From: Neodiprion pinetum
Taxonomy: Eukaryota > Arthropoda > Insecta > Hymenoptera > Diprionidae
DNA: 64,000 nucleotides
Assembly (NCBI RefSeq): GCF_021155775.2
Contig: NC_060234.1
Coordinates: 26,468,026-26,532,025 of the forward strand
Reading direction: 5' to 3'
Part shown: positions 10,679 to 23,207 of the stretch, piece by piece
How the letters are laid out: each line of letters begins with the position of its first letter
Position numbering within the stretch: position 1 is the stretch's first letter
The notes under the pieces: generated by a model
Database searches by the model: none
What the model was told of the DNA's origin: nothing
The model's input: only the letters and a program-made list of their open reading frames with translations
Made by a program: the position numbers and the translations under genes

Positions 10679-12106
10679 GTAAGGGTTGGAAAAGTTGAAA
10701 AATCATCGTGAGATGATTCCAACAGAAGATTGCGAAGTGTCTAGACGCGGAGTCGATTGTACATTATTCTCCAGAGTCCGCAGCTATTAGATACAACAAG
10801 CCCGACGATAGTGGCAAGCAAACTTCGACCATATTTCTTCCCCACCTCCGTCAGAAACGGTTAATCGTAAGCCTACGTGCACGTCTTATTCAAAGCCCAG
10901 GTTCCAATAATCGATAAATTCAAGCAGCTGTTATAATAGATGTAAGTATACCTCACTTTGTGATCGGTTACAGCCTGTATTCCTATAGCTGGATATGTCA
11001 CGTTATTTCGTTCTACCGATATTATTCGACACAGAGGATTTGTAGGTACTAACAAGGTTCGCGACCCGGACGTGAATCTAACGATGCGTCAATAATCTTC
11101 CGGAACTTCGATAGTGGCAAGAAAAGTGTTGCGATCTCGTCTTGATGCGTATTTTTAAACAGACCTCTTTTTAATGTATTTCAGCGTATTCAACGCTGCT
11201 CGAAATTAATTTATACGGAGCTCACAGAGGTATTTAATAAATGTACGCTTTTTGTAGAGGTCTTCTTCCACGTGTAGTTATAAACTTGAGATAAGTACAA
11301 ATCGTCACTGCGATGAATCACAACAGCAAACTTGCCTCGTCGATGTCGTTGAAACAGCGGTTTATCATTGACGAATTAAATAGACCAACAACAATCCTCA
11401 TTAATTTTTTGACGACAAAGAAGTGAGAACAAAACGTCCCTAAGAAATATCTCACGAATCAAAAGTAATGGAAAAATGATACCGGGTATCCCAAATTTTT
11501 TCACACCCAAGTCACAACGGAGTGGAAATGAATGAGACGTGTTTGACGGAGGGCAAACAGCGAGGGTTCGATCGAGGTGAAAAGGTTCTATGTAACTCGG
11601 AGGAAAAGCGTAGGACTGGGGTGAGAACGACGGGCTGCAGTAAACACGCGTCGCACGCAGCAGACCGTGTACGTTACCGTATAAGTCCTATGGCATTAAT
11701 ATTAATATACTAATATACCTATTGAAACACATAGCGAAAGCGGTCTTCGAATTCCGAGAATTCAAGCTAAAACTACCAACTACCTGAGCTACGTTTGTCA
11801 AGCCGACAGCCGGTTTCCCGAATGAGCAATAATAATCTGCCAGCACCTAAAATCCTTCACTATAATCGTGCAATTTCCATACAAACAGTGTTCCACATCC
11901 CGCACGGATGCTAATTTGCAGAACAAGTTCCAAATCGGATAATTCAGCCGTCGATGCGTCCTGTAGAGATTGCACCGCAACCTCGGGAGTGCAAGACCAT
12001 AGCAAAAGCTTAAAGCTCGCAGGAGAAAGAGAAGTTAGCGTGAATCTCGTAGTTTGCACGCAGAAGAAACCTTCGTGGAAATCTGAATGATCGTGGTGTA
12101 CCTTAC

Positions 12107-12171
12107 CTCTTGCAACATATTGGATACTTCGTCGCGGATTTCTGTACACGTTCTTTTTGGGGTTCTAAATT
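12107..12171 (-). CDS. Candidate internal exon, minus strand
   Basis: A near-ideal acceptor (ttcaccttttctttatctcag) and a near-ideal donor (CAAGAG before GTAAGG) define 65 nt on the minus strand. Two frames are open: entry phase 1 to exit phase 0, containing FRTPKRTCTEIRDEV and ending NMLQE; or entry phase 0 to exit phase 2, containing NLEPQKERVQKS. The first joins in phase behind 21366-21448 read in its second frame. Its phase-0 exit matches that of the signal-peptide exon at 3656, so both could splice to one shared downstream exon outside the window. Family not recognised. Confidence 0.4.
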
Positions 12172-14952
12172 CTGAGATAAAGAAAAGGTGAATTCCCACG
12201 ATGGTTGAAGATCCAGCCGCGGGTAAGTATAAGAGCTGAAACGACTCCCCTAAATCGATTTCACCCCTTATTTCTGTTATTGTTTTAAAGCGGTTCAATT
12301 CCCGCCTGTTATTATGCTGATTTAGAAGCCACGATCCCGAGTCGAAATTCACACCCTACCATAAGCCTGTGGGTACTAAGCAGAGCTTATTTAATGGTTT
12401 TCGGCTTTCAAGCCTTATTCAGAACCTTGAGAAAGCTATCTTTTTCATATCTGGACCCGTTTTGGATCTTAACGTCCTATTATGACACATTCTTATCTTA
12501 ATCTATCTCTTTAGTATCTTGAGGTACTCAAAAACTACTGCAGTAGTGTGTGGATTGGTGATTATATTATTCTACCTACTCGGAATAATTAGATGCGATC
12601 GTGCAGCTGCTGCAGCTGCTAAGAAATTTTCAGCAAATCCACGGGCCGATTTACACGCGATAAAATATTAAACGCGGAAGTGACTACGAGGTTCTGAGTA
12701 CCCGAACAAAACGTGCATAAGGTGTATACTATGCCTAGAAACATGCACCTATGTGTCGCTGGAAGTTCTCCCGAGACACTCTGCATATTCCCAGCTACAC
12801 TTTTAATGTTTCATGGGATGTCAAGACGACGTCACACCATCGCAAATCCGAAGTATCCTGCAGCCTTGTACCGATATTATAAAACATAAGATGTACAGAG
12901 TAAATGCCCTACCGTGCATCCCGTTTGAAGTTGTACCATCTCGCAGATTTAACGGCTTCCGGTTCATTCGATTATGCAAGATGTGCGAGGTGGGTGATAT
13001 TTTCCCGTGAAGAGTGAAGAGTTCACGCTCCGAGATAAATATGCGTCATCCGCATGTCCGCGAGCGAGTAAGTGCCTCGTAGGAAAGCATTCGTTGAGAA
13101 AGGAAAAAATCGGGGTGAAAGGAGGGACGGAAAGCTGTTCGCCGAAGGCCGGTCCCCGTGCAGCAAGAAAATCCTTCAGGCAAGGTAATTCAATGAAGTT
13201 TATCCTTCGCCCAGGGGATGCTGGTTTCACGGTGGTGAAATCGTTCGATTCCCGGTATCTATGTGCCCTCCGAGGGTGTTGCACAGGGTTCGAATGCCCA
13301 GCCTAGCAGCAGCTCCGACCTTGGCTAAGCCGGCGGAACCGCAGGGAGACCATTGCGTGAAACGGGATACTCTCAAATTTGAGATTACATCCCGAATCCG
13401 GTGTCGCCTGATGCAGCTGCGGTGTCGTTCCGCTTAATGGCCGGACTTATCTGCCTGCAGCCTCCGCTGTACCTATACGCACACATGTATATATACACAT
13501 ATATGTATCTGGACGCGAATCGCGTGACGAAATTTCACTGGCAAGGGTAGTTGCATGTGTGGCTCGACTGCCGATCGGCAATTCGGATTCCGCGGTGCGG
13601 TAAGACGTAAAACGAGCTTTCTGCAACAAAGCATCGAATACCTTGAAGTGGTGACGTCGCGTCGGCAGGTTTAAAGTTCTTCCGCGCGTTCTTCTTAAAG
13701 CTCGACGTGCTGCAACGACTAATGCCGCTTATACCAGCCAGGCGATGTTGCGGTGCAGCTGCTTTCGCAAGCCAAGAAGTCGACGTTTGCCTTACGGAAA
13801 ATCGTCTCATGATATCATCTTTCGACCTAATTGCTAAGGTGGTTTCCAAATGTTTACGAAATTTCGTTGACTTGCGAGTAATAGTGGTGGCATAAACACT
13901 CTTTGATGCAGTAGACAACAACGAAGGGAATACGAAAATTAAACCCTCCAAAAAACTTGAATGTTCTAGAAATTTTCGAGTATCGTGAATCCTTGAAGGA
14001 GTATTTCAAGATTGAGACGTATTCGCGTTCGTAGCGTCGACTCTTGGCAAACGCATTAGCAAGCGCAAACCTGAGCCGACAGAGAAAGCCTTTTGTTTGT
14101 GTTGATAAATTTCAATCCCAACCACCCTTTCCAAATTTTTGTTCAACATCGCGCGGCATTCGCATTTTGCCCAATTAATGTACCCGGTGTTACGAGAGTC
14201 TTGCGAGAGGATTCCTTGTACACGTTGAGAGTTGAATACACAACAAGAGGAGCTGGCGAGTATAATAAACGTATTGAAACTGACGCGGTGTAGAATTGGA
14301 TTAATTACTGGCTGACAGGAAGTTTGAAGTAACATAATTAGCCCGGCAGACGAAAGGCGAAAGTATAAATCTGCGTGACGTTGAGCCGAGAAGCCTGGCC
14401 GGCCTGCAAGAAGTTCCGCTTTAACCGGAACAACTGCGAAACAATTCCATGATAGCTCGGAGGCAGAAAACCCGATTCGGATAAAAGCTGAAGGGGTTCA
14501 AGTAAAGAGTAAGAAGAGTGTCTGAGCAAAGCCTGGCATGTTGGATCGAGTCGTTACGGGTCATAATTTATTACAGGGTAATAAATCCGAAGAACAAACC
14601 CTGCAGATTTCTCATCATTGGCCAACTTTCTACGGTATGTATTCCAGACACTAAAGACTCTGAACCTCCTGATGCACAAAAAATTTAAAAATTACGAAAT
14701 ATTTGCGGCAGCGTGTCAAGGGGAGAAAGACGACTCTGTGGCAAGATGCTTCCACAGGTGGGTCACTTTCATCCTGGAAGCCATAAAGGCGCAATGACGC
14801 ATGACGTAGGCCTCATTCGACTTTTGCCATAATTTTCTCACCCTAAAAGCAACCCAGGCATGTTTTCACTCGCAATGTTTCTCAACGTTGTCAGGTGATT
14901 CAATGACGATTTTTCCCATTGAAGAGGGCTATCCGTCCACGTAGGGTTTTAC

Positions 14953-15042
14953 GATTCTCCAAGCGTTGGCCCAGCTTTGGGGTCCATTGTTGAAGTACTG
15001 GGCCAAGTTCGGCTACCAGTGCCGGGTCAATGCTGGAGAATC
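14953..15042. mobile_element. 90-bp inverted repeat with internal repeats
   Basis: The left end (GATTCTCCAAGCGTTGGCCC) and the reverse complement of the right end (GATTCTCCAGCATTGACCC) match. Between them are degenerate copies of a GGCCAA / TTGGCCC-type motif about 18-20 bp apart. Repeats with a ttggccc core are common in insect genomes; the assignment here rests only on this structure. The 69-codon open frame over it is not a gene. Confidence 0.5.
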
Positions 15043-15394
15043 CTCAAAATGATGAGATCTCAAAGGCGCCCAAGCCTTGGCAGTATTAAATGTCAAGTAA
15101 TGTATAACTGCGACAGAAGATTGGCAGTCGATTCGCAATGCAATTGTATTGGAGAACTTTTAAAAACGCGATATTTCACGTGCTGAATGGTTTCGTACGA
15201 TAATTGAGTGCTGCAGAATTGCTCGGTTGGAAGAAGCAGACTGGGGGTGAAGTGAGTTCGAAATAATCACACGTCTAGGATTGACACTGAATTATCTACT
15301 GATCGCTGTGTTTGATAGTTCAATTCGATTTCATGTAAGGGAAGTAAAACGAGCATACTAACATTTATCCCAGATCAGTCCTTAGCAAAGCAAA

Positions 15395-15623
15395 GAAGAG
15401 ACCGATTTGAAACTTGACAGAGTTGTTGCTTGTCATGATAGGAACAAACCCTGAAAATTTAAAAATCATAATCTTATAGAATATTCCTTTTTTTATATAC
15501 CCTTAAAATAGCATTACTTTTATTAAGCTTCTATAAAAGGGAACAATAGTTAAAAAAATTTGTATCTCAGAGTTTGTTCGTATCTTAAGCAACAACTCTG
15601 CCAAGTTACAAATCGGTCTCTTC
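15395..15623. mobile_element. Foldback element with a near-perfect 37-bp inverted repeat
   Basis: The left terminus GAAGAGACCGATTTGAAACT and the reverse complement of the right terminus GAAGAGACCGATTTGTAACT continue as complementary for 37 bases with two mismatches. They then show patchy similarity through a GAACAAAC-CTG block, giving arms near 70 bp around an AT-rich centre. The whole is about 229 bp. High arm identity suggests fairly recent insertion or recent conversion. No target duplication was certain. Non-coding. Confidence 0.75.
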
Positions 15624-18600
15624 ATTTGTACCAAAGTCATACCAAACGGAATAACTGGTTATAAAAACTACATGTACTTTAAAGAATTTACATGAGCATT
15701 AGCTTCAAGAGTACGTAGTTTTACTGGCATTCAGATAAACCCTAATTTTTTACCCAACAAGCGTCTTCACGTCAACCTGAATCCGGCCGGATCGACAGTA
15801 CGAAAATAATTCCGTGTCAGGTTTGAATGTTTTATTCCTTTTCATTTCAAGTTTTGCATGGAGCATCGGTTGAATATTGATTTCACGAGTAAACGCCCTG
15901 CCCCGCGTTGATCTTTCTGAAGCTTTCCTCCTCGTTCAACGGGTACAAGACACAACTTTCAAAGTATGTATACCTATAACGAGGCCCTTGTCGACTCCCC
16001 GAAAATGAAACTTTTGAGCTGAAAAATGAGCGGAATGAGAATCAAGACTATGAAAGAGGCGGACACGGAAGCCAAACCACGACAAAAGGAATTTAAAGCT
16101 GCAAAACAAGCCGCGGGAGAATAATAAAACTGCCCTGCATGCTGACACAATATCGCTAACGGGCTTGGATATTTTCATTCTTTTTTTCGCACATCAGTGT
16201 AAACGCCTCCTCCCAGTACTTCATCGCTCCCTTTAACCATTATACTAATACGATACGTTTTAATTTCATCTATGAATTTCAGCACTATTTTTACAATGAA
16301 AAGCACACCCTTAATCTCTCATTTTGGAACAGGCACACTACTCCAATAATCTAATTCTGCTACATATACGCGATTTTTTCCTTCAGTTATTGGCGAACGC
16401 TGGTCCCAAGATTCACGAGTTCCAACCGAACCGCACGAATAAGCGGGACTCGGCGTTCACCCCACGAGGGATTAAACGTGAGGAATTTTCGAGGGCAGTT
16501 TCATTATCGGTTGATAGCCGGATAGGGGAGGGAAATGGGTCAGGAAGGGGCTGGAATCGGGCAGACGTCGAAGTCCAGGGCGCTAACGATAGCCACCAGA
16601 CGTGATTGGAATTAAGGAAGTTTAACCCGTTTCGGCCCGGAAAACCGATAATTTAATTAATAACGAATATTCTTTTTTGATCATGTCAAAAGGCAAGATT
16701 TCTAAGCCTCATTTTTCCTTTTTTTTTCTCACTCGAACTTTGGCGGTTTAGATATTGATTTACAACGTTGCGCGGAGAATGATTTCACAATTATTATTAT
16801 TATAATTATTAATACTACTCACGAAGAGAATGCATCGTGGCTCATTAAAGATTGAATTAACGTAATTTTCAATTGGCTATTACATCATTAAAGCGACATG
16901 CAAAGTCGTTTACACTGATATTATTCAAAATTATTAACGTCAAAATAAGCCCGCCACGCATGCAGAAAACTGGCTGCCTCGTGAAGTGTAATAACTTACG
17001 CAACCGTGACAACCCATCAAAAATATTCTCTAAAACGATAATATTTCAAGCTTGTAGACCGGTAAGATTAACAGACGGCTGACGTGTCACTATAAATGAT
17101 TTCACTTTATTTTCTGCCGCGTATGCAATCATAATGACTGTGGCTTTTAATATCACAGGCAACATCAGGCTTAAGAGCTTTGTATTCCTTCGTGACTAAT
17201 TGCAATAAACAAATCAGAGGGTTGCCGATCAGTTTGGGAGCCAATTTAACATACTGCACTAATAATTAGCGGCTAATAATAATACTGCATGTTTTACTGT
17301 TACGTAGTGTAGAGAAACATGTTAAGTCCTTACGGTAGGTAATGATGTGTTCGAGGCTGATTAATTATGGAAAGTATCCATCAGCAGCCTGATACTCACT
17401 TAACAATTTAATCAAGCTCAACACCGTTGTAAATAATCTGCGAAATTTGTACGCGTGTAGGACGGAATTATAATGATCGGTGTGTAGGGCTAGTAATGAT
17501 TATCAGATGTAACACGGCACGCGATATATAGTGAAAATAATTCGTGCCATCTGAGTAGTTTTTTTTTTTTTTTTAATTTTTTTTTTCTATTCCAATTCTT
17601 GAAAAGAATCGATAAAAATTCATTCCCGTATCCCACGAGCATCAAGGAGGGAAGCAGGTTATTCTTTCTTCCTCTCCTTCTGCTCGTAAATGGGACGGGA
17701 AAATTGTCTCATCTTGTATTCTTGTGAAAGAGAGGCAAAGCGAAGTAATTATTATTGAGGCAGGCTTTCAGACAATGCGGTGTTATCCCGTTTTAACAAG
17801 ATCGCTCAGTCAACATTCCGAAGTGGCGCGGAAGGCTCGAAAGCGAAGAGACCGGCTTTGAAAATACCGCCATCGTTATTATCCGAGGCGACGAGGCTAT
17901 TATTCGCGAATCGAGACGATCGGCGAAAACAAGGCGACCGAATTTGCTGAAACTAATTTTTCGCGAGCAAAGGTGCGCGCGGTTATCTTCGACGGCTCGT
18001 TACCGCTTCGATTCGTATTCAACACGTTGAAACATCGGTTCCGAGCATTCGCTGACCAGAAAGCACTGAAGCATAAAGCTCGCAGTTACACCAAGGGGTG
18101 TTTTATTGCGGCATGGCAGGACCTATAATCTGCATGCGTGAAATTGTGATAAATTATATTTACGCGGTGGGGAAAAAGTCGGGGTACCGGGATCGTAAAT
18201 TGTTTACGGAAAATAATTTCTCGTATATCTTTTTGAGGGGGCAGGTTTCACCCCGGCATGCAAATAAATTCCGAACGTAAATTTCTTCATTCCTCAACGC
18301 GCCGGTTTCCCGCGTTTTATCGGCTCGCGTGTTTCGCGCCCCTTTACGTGTTCACTTTTAAAGCGTGAAGTTAGTACATCGCCGTGATATAACTGCATAC
18401 AAGGTACGTGGAAGCGTGGCTGGACTCGATAAGAACGGACGAACTGATCCGGGACAAGGTTTCATCGACCCCCGTTACGCGCAGTTTTGCTGCAAGCTTC
18501 GGCCCCGACACTCGTTTTATGATTCAAAATCGGGGACCCGGATGGGGAACGAAGTGAAAAATGCATCGCTACGGCAATTTTTTTTTTTTTTTTTTCTACG

Positions 18601-20034
18601 TTCGCTTTGACGACGCATCCGCTTTAATAATGCAGAAAAACCTTCTACGAGTTATAATGTGGAAATGCTCAAGGTATGACTTGACTCTTCGCCCCGATTC
18701 CATTAGGCGACTCTTAAATTTTTTTCTACTTCCGGCTTTCCAAAAGTGCCTTATACCCGCGGGGTGTATCGATCGATAAATCTGACGATCAGTCCTTGTT
18801 TCCCCGTGTCATGGATTCTCAACTGTCTTATAACATGCAAGGGAACGGCCGATCGCTTTGTAAATTTGCAAACCAGTGATGAACTCATCGACAAAAGTTC
18901 AGATTTCGATGCGGTATTTCAAATCGCTTCAAGCTTGTTAAAAATTTCATAGATTTGGTCGATTTCACTCCAAGATGGCTCACTTCGTTTAAAAAAACTA
19001 TTTCCTATGAATTGATCAAAATCTTTTTTTTTTTTTTAATTATGCTCGTATCGCTGAATATTCAATTTTAAAATATTGCATCGATATTGATTATAATTAA
19101 TAAATAGCAATATTAAATTGACTACTGAATCGAAAAAGTAATCGTCGAGTAAACTCGAACGAATCTACTAAATTTTCAACCATTGTAAAGGCATTTAAAG
19201 GCTTCTGTTTATAAATCTACAATATTTTAAATTTTTGCATTTTTCAAGAGATCTCCACCACAAGTTTACCGATACAACGATTCTATAAATAAATACGCAA
19301 TGCTCGAGCGCCTCTTAATGAAATCAGTGAAAATTCCCAACTTTTGCCCTACAACCACAGCGAATGATCGAAAAATTAAGGCACATGCCTTACCGCCTGC
19401 AGCAAAGACGCGTTTCGCATGCAAGAAGAAGCAAGCTGAATCCGTAAAATTCGACTCCCAACTACCGCCAAGGTGTAGTTTCACTAAAAACGAACTGCAG
19501 CCATGATTCCTCTGGGATACAACGCGGACAGTAACACTGTAGAGTCTCGTTACCTGGAATTGCAGTGATCGCAGAGAACGTCGGGAGAATCCTGAGGGAA
19601 GACAGAGCGCCCTTAGAGATGTGGAGGTTCACCTGAAGCCCGCAAAGTCTTCTATTATAGCCCAATCACTTTTTATCGGTAACGCGGCGCGTAGCGTCGG
19701 TTTGCAAGACGACGATTAACTTTTCGATAGCTGTTTTTTCCTCGCCGCCACACTGCCGTCGCGGTATAAATGCTGCCCCAGTCTCGCTTTTAAAAGTGTT
19801 CAAGACGACGCGACGCGTTGTCTCACCTCTCATCGATTTCCTTTCGCCCAGCTTCCAAGGACCCGCGGACGTGAAAGGTAATTCGATTTTATTTGAAAAA
19901 GACACGTTGAGATGTTTTTCTCATCTCTGCCCGGATGCGTCCATCTTGCCTTTTATCGTCCACGTCAAAACATTTCTCACTCGATTTACTCCGTGCGCGC
20001 ACGTTGAATTTTTCCAACGAAGAGATATTTTACT

Positions 20035-20221
20035 TTACCTTTTTTTTTTCTCACCGCCTCTCTTTTCTTTTGCTCTTCTCGTTCGCTCACTCTCATTTTT
20101 CGTTCTTTAATCCTTCCTCCTCCTCTCTCTCTCTCTCTCACACACACGTACTCTTTCTCCGCTCCTCTCTCATTTTCTGTTTAATTCTGATTCTTCGTTT
20201 TCTTCTACTTTCTTTTTCAAA
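20035..20221. repeat. Polypyrimidine tract
   Basis: Nearly 190 bases almost entirely C and T on the plus strand, including a poly-T run, a (CT)n array at about 20127-20140 and a short (CA)n. Such mirror-like tracts can form triplex (H-) DNA. Open frames through it are F/S/L-rich artefacts. Confidence 0.7.
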
Positions 20222-20676
20222 TTAAGTCGGAATACGTCTACCCGCCGCGTGCGAAAAGTTTTCGTCGCGACAGCAACTGCTAATTTAATTCCTCAGTTGT
20301 AAACTTGTTATTGCGGAGTAGCTATACGGTATAAAGTTGAATTAACCTGTCCACGTGTGGCGGATACGCTACCTTCCGATTGAATAATTTATTGGCCGCC
20401 ATGTGCCGTCCTCTCTCGTTTTATACATGAGCTTTCAAGGGGTCATCGTTACTCTCAATTCCGCTTTACAACACCCTAAGAAAACTCGTTTCCTCGTTTC
20501 ATTTCGATTCAATGAAGCTGTCAGGTAAATTGTGTAACCTGCGTCCATATTGTCACCTATTGATGATACTTTTTACATTAGCCAAAATTCAGAAATTCCG
20601 CAAAGAAATTGAAACTCGATTTAAAGCTGACGATGAATTACCATTGCATACCATCCGGTGAATACTTGGTTTTCAG

Positions 20677-20713
20677 AACGTTTGATAATATTTTCGTCAT
20701 TAACAAACGATCG
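20677..20713 (+). CDS. Weak candidate 37-nt exon, plus strand
   Basis: Acceptor gaatacttggttttcag and donor GATCG before GTGAGA. Two frames are open; one (entry phase 2, exit phase 0) reads TFDNIFVINKRS. Short, unrecognised and without partners. Confidence 0.15.
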
Positions 20714-21010
20714 GTGAGAAAAATTTCATCAAATCATCAAATATGTGAGAAGCTGCGAGGATAATAAGAACACGGCTGTGGCGATAGCCTCGATAGCGTG
20801 ATTCCTGATAAATATGAATATGCATGGGCACAGTACGCGTGAAATTCGTAGAATAGGGAGGAAAAAGCTCTTCTCCGAGTACGGCGCAACGCTCGGCCGG
20901 CTCAATTCAGTTTTGATCTTCTTTCGGTCCTCTTTATCGCGGGCTTCCGGTTCTCTCTCCCTCCTCCGAACCCCCATTTCCGCTATCCGAGTCCCCGAGG
21001 TTCTGTCACC

Positions 21011-21041
21011 GAAAGTAAAGTCAAGTAAAGTAAAGTAAGGA
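21011..21041. repeat. AAGTA pentamer microsatellite
   Basis: About five to six copies of an AAGTA/AAAGT unit with one interruption. Confidence 0.7.
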
Positions 21042-21365
21042 AGAATCGTTCAGAATCGAGAACAGCGCTAGGTGCTCTTTAAGCATTGGTATTCCGCAGG
21101 GCGTCCTGTTTACCACTCCTGCGGGATATCCAGTAAGTGGTTCTCCGCCATTCGACCCTTGCGACCTTTGCCCTTCACCAAACCGCCAATCATCGCTGCA
21201 TGTATGCTGCGGTATATTTTTTTCACCGTATACGAACCGATTCGTCAACTTTCGACCAGCTTTTTAGGGCGAGAATTTTTATCTGGCTGCAGACGTGGGT
21301 GCATTATACTGCGTAATAAGATGAACATATCCTCCAACAATAAATTTCAGACTTTCAGGCCTTAC

Positions 21366-21448
21366 CTTTTACGAGGAACACCAACTCCGTCAATTGCCCC
21401 ACGTTTTCGCATTGAACCGTTGTCTTCGAATCTTGAACACTGATTGCC
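21366..21448 (-). CDS. Candidate internal exon, minus strand
   Basis: Among the best splice boxes in the window: minus-strand acceptor cctgtttcttttttacccag and donor GTAAAAG before GTAAGG around 83 nt. Two frames are open throughout. Entry phase 0, exit phase 2 includes GNQCSRFEDNGSMRKR. Entry phase 2, exit phase 1 includes TTVQCENVGQLTELVF. The second continues in phase from 23011-23207 and into 12107-12171. Neither peptide is recognised. A non-coding exon of a long RNA would look the same. Confidence 0.4.
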
Positions 21449-23010
21449 CTGGGTAAAAAAGAAACAGGACATGAATATGTATTTGTGCTAAGAAGTGTCA
21501 ACTTTTCAAATATGAAACCTGTTTTGAACCAGATATGTACGAATTGCCAGAAAGACGAATTTTTGTCATTTTTAGTACTTTAAATGCGTATTTTTGTCGC
21601 TATCCCCCAAGAATTCGTTATTAATCCAAATAATCCGTTCTTTTAAATATTGTTTCTATTCTTTTTCTGCCAAAAAAATTAACACTTTTTTTTTATACGT
21701 CCAAAAAATTCTAAGAGGTGCATGAAAGTGAGCTAATAATTAAATCGTTCAATAAATATCCTGTCAGAGATACAGAATTACGTATTCAGAAAACTCGAGG
21801 TCGCTGAAATATGTATATCTGTTCAATCATACGATCCTGTTTTCACCTAACTCTAAAATATTTCAGGATATGAATCAATATGTCCACGTTGTCACACAAA
21901 AAAATTAAAACTGTTTATCTTTTGGTACTTAATATAAACGTATACAGAACTGCAAATGTAAAATATTACCGTGTTTTTGTGTCAGAAAGATCGAAGTTTT
22001 TCACATTAAAAAGGAATTGGGTTATATTTTCTCGGTTCGCAACAAGTTCCGAAGATTTGAAGATAGATGCTTAATTCAAGAAGACAATAAATTTGGTTGA
22101 TGTAGTTTTAGTAAACGGCAAAGCTTAAAACCTGGATTAACATCGTAATATCTTAATAGTTTACGTACGTTGTGATAACATATCAGAATTGCAGCGCAAT
22201 CAAAACTTTTGCCTTGAAAAGCTGGCCGAAAATCGGTGAACCGGTCGATGTCTATTCCCTACGATATCTAAACAAAAATGTGCGAGCCGAGGTGCAGCAT
22301 CGGAATTCATAAGCCAAACAGCGTCGCTACGTCAAGAGACGGTATAAAAGGCGGGTCACGAAATAGGAATAAACACGGCAAAGGGTGTAACCCTGGCCTT
22401 TCGTAGGGTAGCCGTCGCAGTGTCAAATGACACGCAACCCACGCCTGATTGCGTGGATTCCCGGTGGAAAGCAGCGCGGGTTCTTCTTCTTCCCAAGGGA
22501 CAAGGAATTTTTGCGGCTCCCAACTTCTATCAATTCGAAATCCTGGTTAGGCGTCGCGACGTCCCCCGGACTTTGGGATCGGAGGACGAACGAAGGCGAA
22601 GGAGAGCGAAGGAGGGCGAAGGAGGGCGAAGGAGGGCGAGGGCGACACTCCTGACACACATGTCGAGCTTGAATCTGCTCACGTCGAATCGATACACGTG
22701 CCCTATTCGCCCGGCTGCGGTTTTATCTTCTCTCTAAGTTTCCCGATATTTCCTCCAAGGAATTCAGCGGTATAGTTAATAATAATCCTGCTTCGAGGGT
22801 AGCAATAATTGGCCGACCCTCTCGCTCTTACGGCCTGAAGAATGCGGCCGAAGCCCGCGAGCCCGGTAATGCGAATGGAATTCACCAGCTCGGCACCTTA
22901 CGCATTTCGTCCGACTTATACACGCGGCTTATATATCCACCTCAGACCTCGGAGGCGGGATCTGCCTCCGTTACACTAACTGAGATAAGACGATTTCACC
23001 GGGTTCTTAC
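21449..23010. other. Non-coding stretch with a GC-rich block
   Basis: 21450-22380 is AT-rich without a supported exon. 22380-22960 is GC-rich and CpG-dense and contains a 10-bp minisatellite; it could be a promoter or simply a GC-rich patch. On the plus strand an open frame crosses the patch but consists largely of the repeat. Confidence 0.45.
22596..22645. repeat. 10-bp minisatellite GCGAAGGAGG
   Basis: About five tandem copies of GCGAAGGAGG (first copy ending AGA, last copy degraded). Purine-rich on the plus strand, inside a GC-rich patch. Confidence 0.8.
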
Positions 23011-23207
23011 CCGATAGGAATCACATTCGGAGCACGAGGAACCTGCGGGATAATGGTTACGACACGGATCGGCTTAAGCTGCAGCTCTATACGGATCCGC
23101 ACATGCTGCAGGGAAGCGTTAATTTCGAAAAGCACGAATCCAAAGACTCGAGTGAAAGTCACATCTTTTCGAGCCACAGTCTCGTTCCAATTCAACCCGC
23201 CGTCGCG
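23011..23207 (-). CDS. Candidate 197-nt exon, minus strand
   Basis: The minus strand has an acceptor ending caaatctcaaattcag and a donor (ATCGG before GTAAGA). Only one of the three frames is open, and it stays open for all 65 codons (entry phase 0, exit phase 2). It includes NWNETVARKDVTF, then the alternating LQHVRIRIELQLKPIRVV and a proline-containing end PQVPRAPNVIPI. Codons look fairly GC-rich at third positions compared with the flanks. The phase fits 42690-42725 upstream and the second frame of 21366-21448 downstream. The acceptor is only moderate and no family is recognised. Confidence 0.3.

Larger units (their letters stand above)
9761..12106. other. Mostly non-coding stretch
   Basis: AT-rich DNA with no long frame. 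It contains two low-confidence exon candidates on opposite strands (10123-10162 minus and 10620-10678 plus). The 12-mer GATAGTGGCAAG occurs near 10808 and again near 11112, which may be coincidence. Nothing else was seen. Confidence 0.45.
12172..21365. other. Long stretch without a convincing exon
   Basis: No strongly supported exon on either strand. Contents are two inverted-repeat elements (14953-15042 and 15395-15623), poly-T runs near 17562 and 18577, and a long pyrimidine tract at 20035-20221. An AAGTA pentamer repeat lies at about 21011-21041. Boxes with fair plus-strand signals (about 12881-12992 and 20677-20713) have unremarkable peptides. A short ATG box at 12201 with a good Kozak context and a GTAAGT donor encodes only seven residues. 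Confidence 0.45.

Noticed and set aside
13281..13300. tRNA-like B box (GGGTTCGAATGCC)
   Set aside because: The flanking bases do not form a T-stem and no A box or acceptor stem is present.
21021..21440. Overlapping open frames on both strands
   Set aside because: All frames are open over a GC-richer patch, so openness carries no information; only the separate splice-bounded box at 21366-21448 was kept.
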